A DNA stretch of 16,762 bases from the NCBI GenBank assembly GCA_003133075.1, contig PKZN01000084.1:1-16762 (forward strand), in the 5' to 3' direction. Positions 14,234-16,762 of this stretch are shown one piece after another; positions within the stretch are counted from its first letter, which is position 1; every line of letters starts with the position of its first letter. A program made the position numbers and the translations under genes. The notes beneath the pieces were generated by a model that saw only the letters and a program-made list of their open reading frames with translations, did no database searches and had not been told where the DNA came from. This DNA is from Acidimicrobiaceae bacterium (GTDB lineage Bacteria; Actinomycetota; Acidimicrobiia; Acidimicrobiales; RAAP-2).

Positions 14234-15157
14234 ATGCCCATCACCCCGACCAAGAAGATCTGGATGGACGGGACCCTCGTCGACTGGGACGACGCGAAGG
14301 TGCACGTCCTCAGTTTCACCCTGCACTATGGCATGGGGGCCTTTGAGGGTATCCGCGCCTACAAGACGCCCACCGGGGTTGCGATCTTTCGCCTGCGAGA
14401 GCACATGGAGCGGCTCCTGCGCAGTTGCAAGATCTTGATGATCGACGTGCCCTACACCTTGAGCGACCTCTGCGACGCGGCGAAGGAGGTCGTGCGGGTG
14501 AACGACCTGCCTGAGGGTTGCTACCTGCGACCGATCGTGTACTTGGGATATGGCGAGATGGGCGTGAACCCCATCGGCGCGCCCGTCAACACCGCGATCG
14601 CGGCGTGGCCCTGGGGTGCGTACCTGGGCGACCACGCCACCAGTGGCGTCCGGATGAAGATCTCTTCCTGGGCGCGCCACGCGCCCGGGGCGATGCCCAC
14701 CGCGTCAAAGACGATCGGCGGCTACGTGAACGCGAGTCTCGCCAAGGCCGAGGCGATCCGCGCCGGCTACGACGAGGCGATCATGCTCGGCCCTGACGGC
14801 AAAGTGAGTGAGTGCACCGGTGAGAACCTCTTTATCGTGCGCGACGGGCACCTGGTCAGTCCGCCGCCCTCTGACGCCGGGGCCCTGCGCGGTATAACGC
14901 AGTCGAGCATCGTAAAGATCGCCAACGACCTTGGCCACGAGGTGAGTTTCGAGGTGCTTCGTCGCGACGACCTCTACGTGGCCGACGAGGCCTTCCTCAC
15001 CGGCACGGCCGCCGAGGTGGTGCCGCTCGAGTCGGTGGACGATCGAGTGATCGGCGACGGCAAGCCGGGTCCCATCACGAGTGAGATCATGACGACCTAC
15101 CACCAGGCGATTCGTGGCGAGCGACCGCAGTACGAGGACTGGCTGACGAGAATTTAA
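14234..15157 (+). CDS. ilvE: Branched-chain amino acid aminotransferase (short E. coli-like type)
   Basis: Fold-type IV PLP enzyme that transfers the amino group of glutamate to 2-ketoisocaproate, 2-ketoisovalerate and 3-methyl-2-oxopentanoate, the last step to Leu, Val and Ile. It has 307 residues, the length of the E. coli enzyme rather than the longer mycobacterial form. Motifs: WDDAKVHVLSFTLHYGMGAF near 18-37, FEGIRAYKT, AAWPWGAYLG at 123-132, PLP Lys159 in PTASKTIGGYVNASLAKAE, E193 in VSECTGENLF, and DEAFLTGTAAEVVPL. No gap separates it from leuB. With LeuA, LeuC, LeuD and LeuB in the window it completes leucine synthesis from ketoisovalerate. Confidence 0.96.
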   Translation: MPITPTKKIWMDGTLVDWDDAKVHVLSFTLHYGMGAFEGIRAYKTPTGVAIFRLREHMERLLRSCKILMIDVPYTLSDLCDAAKEVVRVNDLPEGCYLRPIVYLGYGEMGVNPIGAPVNTAIAAWPWGAYLGDHATSGVRMKISSWARHAPGAMPTASKTIGGYVNASLAKAEAIRAGYDEAIMLGPDGKVSECTGENLFIVRDGHLVSPPPSDAGALRGITQSSIVKIANDLGHEVSFEVLRRDDLYVADEAFLTGTAAEVVPLESVDDRVIGDGKPGPITSEIMTTYHQAIRGERPQYEDWLTRI

Positions 15158-15172
15158 CGGCCAAAGAGCGGG

Positions 15173-15178
15173 TAACCT
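15173..15178 (+). promoter_or_regulatory. -10 box (TAACCT) for a leaderless start at 15185
   Basis: TANNNT match, exactly 6 nt, then GTG 15185, with no Shine-Dalgarno. It suggests that the 158-residue gene has its own promoter although it lies close behind ilvE. Confidence 0.55.
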
Positions 15179-15184
15179 CGACCC

Positions 15185-15661
15185 GTGGCGCAACCTTCAT
15201 TTTCCCCCGTTCCCATCGCCGGTGAAGTTCGGCCAGTCATGACGACGCCGACGCCCGAGATCGGCCGTCGACCCAAACCTGGTTTGGAACGAAGCGCGCA
15301 CCGCGCGGATGGACCGAGTTACGGGACGCCCGCGCCGGGCGAAGGCTACGCCCTCACCATGGCCGAACGCGAGTGCGCGAAACTGACCTTCGAACACCCC
15401 CACGATCTTCACGACGTCATCGTCGGCGTGGGCGTGATCGCGGCCAAGCGCGCGAGTCTCGTCGGTCGCCAGCCGACCCTCGGCGACGTGCACGTCGCGA
15501 TGGACCTCTACTCGCTGCGCGTGACCTCACCGGTGTCACGGGCTGCGACCAAGGGCTTCGCCGGACTCTCGCACAGTTACGTCGCCCAGCGTCGATTCGC
15601 CGACGCCGTGTCGCTCGAGCAGTTAACCGCGGGCGGCAACGACGCCGCGTCGCAGCACTAG
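15185..15661 (+). CDS. Hypothetical soluble protein, 158 residues, unrecognised
   Basis: I do not recognise this protein. The first 50 or so residues are Pro-, Arg- and Gly-rich with low predicted order (GRRPKPGLERSAHRADGPSY and TPAPGEGY). From about residue 55 a compact, probably helical domain follows: LTMAERECAKLTFEHPHDLH, DVIVGVGVIAAKRASLVGRQ, PTLGDVHVAMDLYSL, SRAATKGFAGLSHSYVAQRR. There is one Cys (64), no TM segment and no signal peptide. Codons are G/C-ending like its neighbours, supporting a real gene. GTG 15185 is chosen because TAACCT lies 6 nt ahead; ATG 15239 would remove 18 residues of the disordered part. It sits 27 nt after ilvE and 19 nt before the acyl-CoA dehydrogenase, but a role in either pathway is not shown. 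Confidence 0.75.
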   Translation: MAQPSFSPVPIAGEVRPVMTTPTPEIGRRPKPGLERSAHRADGPSYGTPAPGEGYALTMAERECAKLTFEHPHDLHDVIVGVGVIAAKRASLVGRQPTLGDVHVAMDLYSLRVTSPVSRAATKGFAGLSHSYVAQRRFADAVSLEQLTAGGNDAASQH

Positions 15662-15680
15662 AACCCCTCAAAGGACCACC

Positions 15681-16762
15681 ATGAGTTTTGATCTCACGGA
15701 CGAACAACGAAGTTTCCGAGACGTAATGCACGAGTTCGTCGACCAACGTGTGGCCCCGCACGCGGCACGCTACGACCGAGAGCAAGTCTTTCCCCAGGAG
15801 AGTTTCGACGCGTGCGTCGAGATGGAGCTCCCCTCGCTCGGGATCGCTGAAGCCTACGGCGGAGCGGGCGCGGACATGGTCACCCAGGCGATCATGGCCG
15901 AAGAACTCGCGAGAGGCTGCGCGTCGACTTCAGTGACGATTCTGATCTCGAAGTTGGGGATGTTGCCGATCATGAACTTCGCCTCCGAGGAGGTCAAGCG
16001 CGCGTACCTTCCACGTATCGCCACCGGCGAGATTCAAGGGAGTTACTGCTTGTCTGAGGCCGACGCCGGGTCGGACGTCGCGTCACTTCGTTGTCGCGCC
16101 GAGCGTGACGGTGACGACTACGTGCTCAACGGGTCGAAGTACTGGATCACCAACTCGGGCGTCTCTGACACCTATACCGTCTTCGCCAAGACTGACCCCA
16201 ACGCAGGTGGACGCGGGATCAGCTGTTTCCTGGTCGAGAAGGAGTGGGGTGTCGAGTTCCCCAAGCATGAGGACAAGATGGGACTACGCGCGTCACCCAC
16301 CGGCGAGGTCGTCTTTCACGACGTCCGGGTACCGGCGACACACCGCATCGGCGAAGAGGGCGAGGGATTCAAGATCGCGATGCACACGCTCGATCGTTCG
16401 CGTCCGACCATCGGCGCCCAGGCGGTCGGCATCGCCCAGGGAGCGATTGATTATGCGGGCACGTACATGAAGGGTCGCAAAGCGTTCGGTGCTCCCATCA
16501 GCGACTTACAGGGCCTGCGTTTCATGTTGGCCGACATGGCGATTCGCACGGAAGCTGCCAGGGCGTTGGTCTACCGGGCCTGTGCGACGATCGACGCGGG
16601 CGATCCCGACGGATCGTTGAGCTACCTCGGCGCCGCGGCCAAAGCGTTCGCTTCGGACACGGCGATGAGCGTGGCGACCGACGCGGTGCAGTTGCTCGGT
16701 GGCTACGGATTCACCAAGGAGTTTCCGGTGGAACGCTTCATGCGTGATGCGAAAATCACCCA
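15681..16762 (+). CDS. Acyl-CoA dehydrogenase, 3' end outside window
   Basis: FAD enzyme that introduces the alpha,beta double bond into acyl-CoA. The frame starts at ATG 15681 with AAAGGA 5 nt upstream and is open to the window end, so 360 residues are seen. Motifs: N-terminal helical domain beginning MSFDLTDEQRSFRD, IAEAYGGAGADMVTQAIMAEEL, FAD-contacting YCLSEADAGSDVASLR at 122-137 and WITNSG at 155-160, KMGLRASPTGEVVF, GRKAFGAPISDLQGLRFMLA, and QLLGGYGFTKEFPVERFMRD. The usual catalytic Glu follows the MRDAKIT motif and lies just past the window, so activity cannot be confirmed. The pattern is of short/branched-chain acyl-CoA dehydrogenases. Being next to ilvE it could act on branched acyl-CoA from amino-acid breakdown, but this is guesswork. 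Confidence 0.95.
   Translation, partial: MSFDLTDEQRSFRDVMHEFVDQRVAPHAARYDREQVFPQESFDACVEMELPSLGIAEAYGGAGADMVTQAIMAEELARGCASTSVTILISKLGMLPIMNFASEEVKRAYLPRIATGEIQGSYCLSEADAGSDVASLRCRAERDGDDYVLNGSKYWITNSGVSDTYTVFAKTDPNAGGRGISCFLVEKEWGVEFPKHEDKMGLRASPTGEVVFHDVRVPATHRIGEEGEGFKIAMHTLDRSRPTIGAQAVGIAQGAIDYAGTYMKGRKAFGAPISDLQGLRFMLADMAIRTEAARALVYRACATIDAGDPDGSLSYLGAAAKAFASDTAMSVATDAVQLLGGYGFTKEFPVERFMRDAKIT

Noticed and set aside
13553..14680. Antisense frames over leuB and ilvE
   Set aside because: Typical high-GC shadows of well-identified genes, without ribosome sites or motifs.
1..16762. CRISPR arrays, insertion sequences, tRNA genes, phage or defence genes
   Set aside because: No direct repeat series, transposase or integrase frame, cloverleaf-like sequence or defence-family protein was seen; the window is core metabolism.

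Overview
The window reads as chromosomal core-metabolism DNA from a high-GC Gram-positive bacterium, most likely an actinobacterium of the Acidimicrobiia or a related lineage. Four observations support this: strongly G/C-ending codons, frequent GTG starts, SerC, LeuB and SerA of the mycobacterial kind, and several starts with no Shine-Dalgarno that sit 6 nt behind a TANNNT box (the actinobacterial leaderless pattern). The taxonomic call is inference. No CRISPR array, insertion sequence, integrase, tRNA or rRNA was seen.

Layout. At 1-753 is the 3' end of a hybrid histidine kinase with a C-terminal receiver domain. At 897-1847 is an Ntn-hydrolase of the isoaspartyl peptidase/asparaginase family. 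Serine genes follow: serC (minus, 1858-2979), divergent from an aspartate-type aminotransferase (3016-4215), then serA (4264-5838). A Kv-beta-like aldo/keto reductase (minus, 5859-6848) lies behind a 50-residue membrane protein gene (minus, 6883-7035).

From 7063 to 8886 is leuA with its own control region: promoter, an apparently leaderless ten-residue leader peptide ending in three Leu codons, nested hairpins and an intrinsic terminator. A PQ-loop membrane protein (8912-9535) and a YpeA-like GNAT acetyltransferase (9579-9998) follow, each with a leaderless-type start. A minus-strand block runs greA, leuC, leuD and a one-TM hypothetical (13094 down to 10050). Divergent from it are leuB and ilvE (13211-15157), an unrecognised 158-residue gene (15185-15661) and an acyl-CoA dehydrogenase cut by the window end (15681-16762).

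How the genes fit together. LeuA, LeuC+LeuD, LeuB and IlvE make a complete route from 2-ketoisovalerate to leucine, spread over three transcription units. Only leuA shows a visible leucine-sensing attenuator. SerA and SerC supply the first two steps of phosphorylated serine synthesis; the phosphatase SerB is not here. The most notable non-routine items are the leuA attenuator, the recurrent leaderless architecture, the 50-residue membrane protein, the overlapping divergent promoter between serC and the aminotransferase, and greA heading the leuCD unit.
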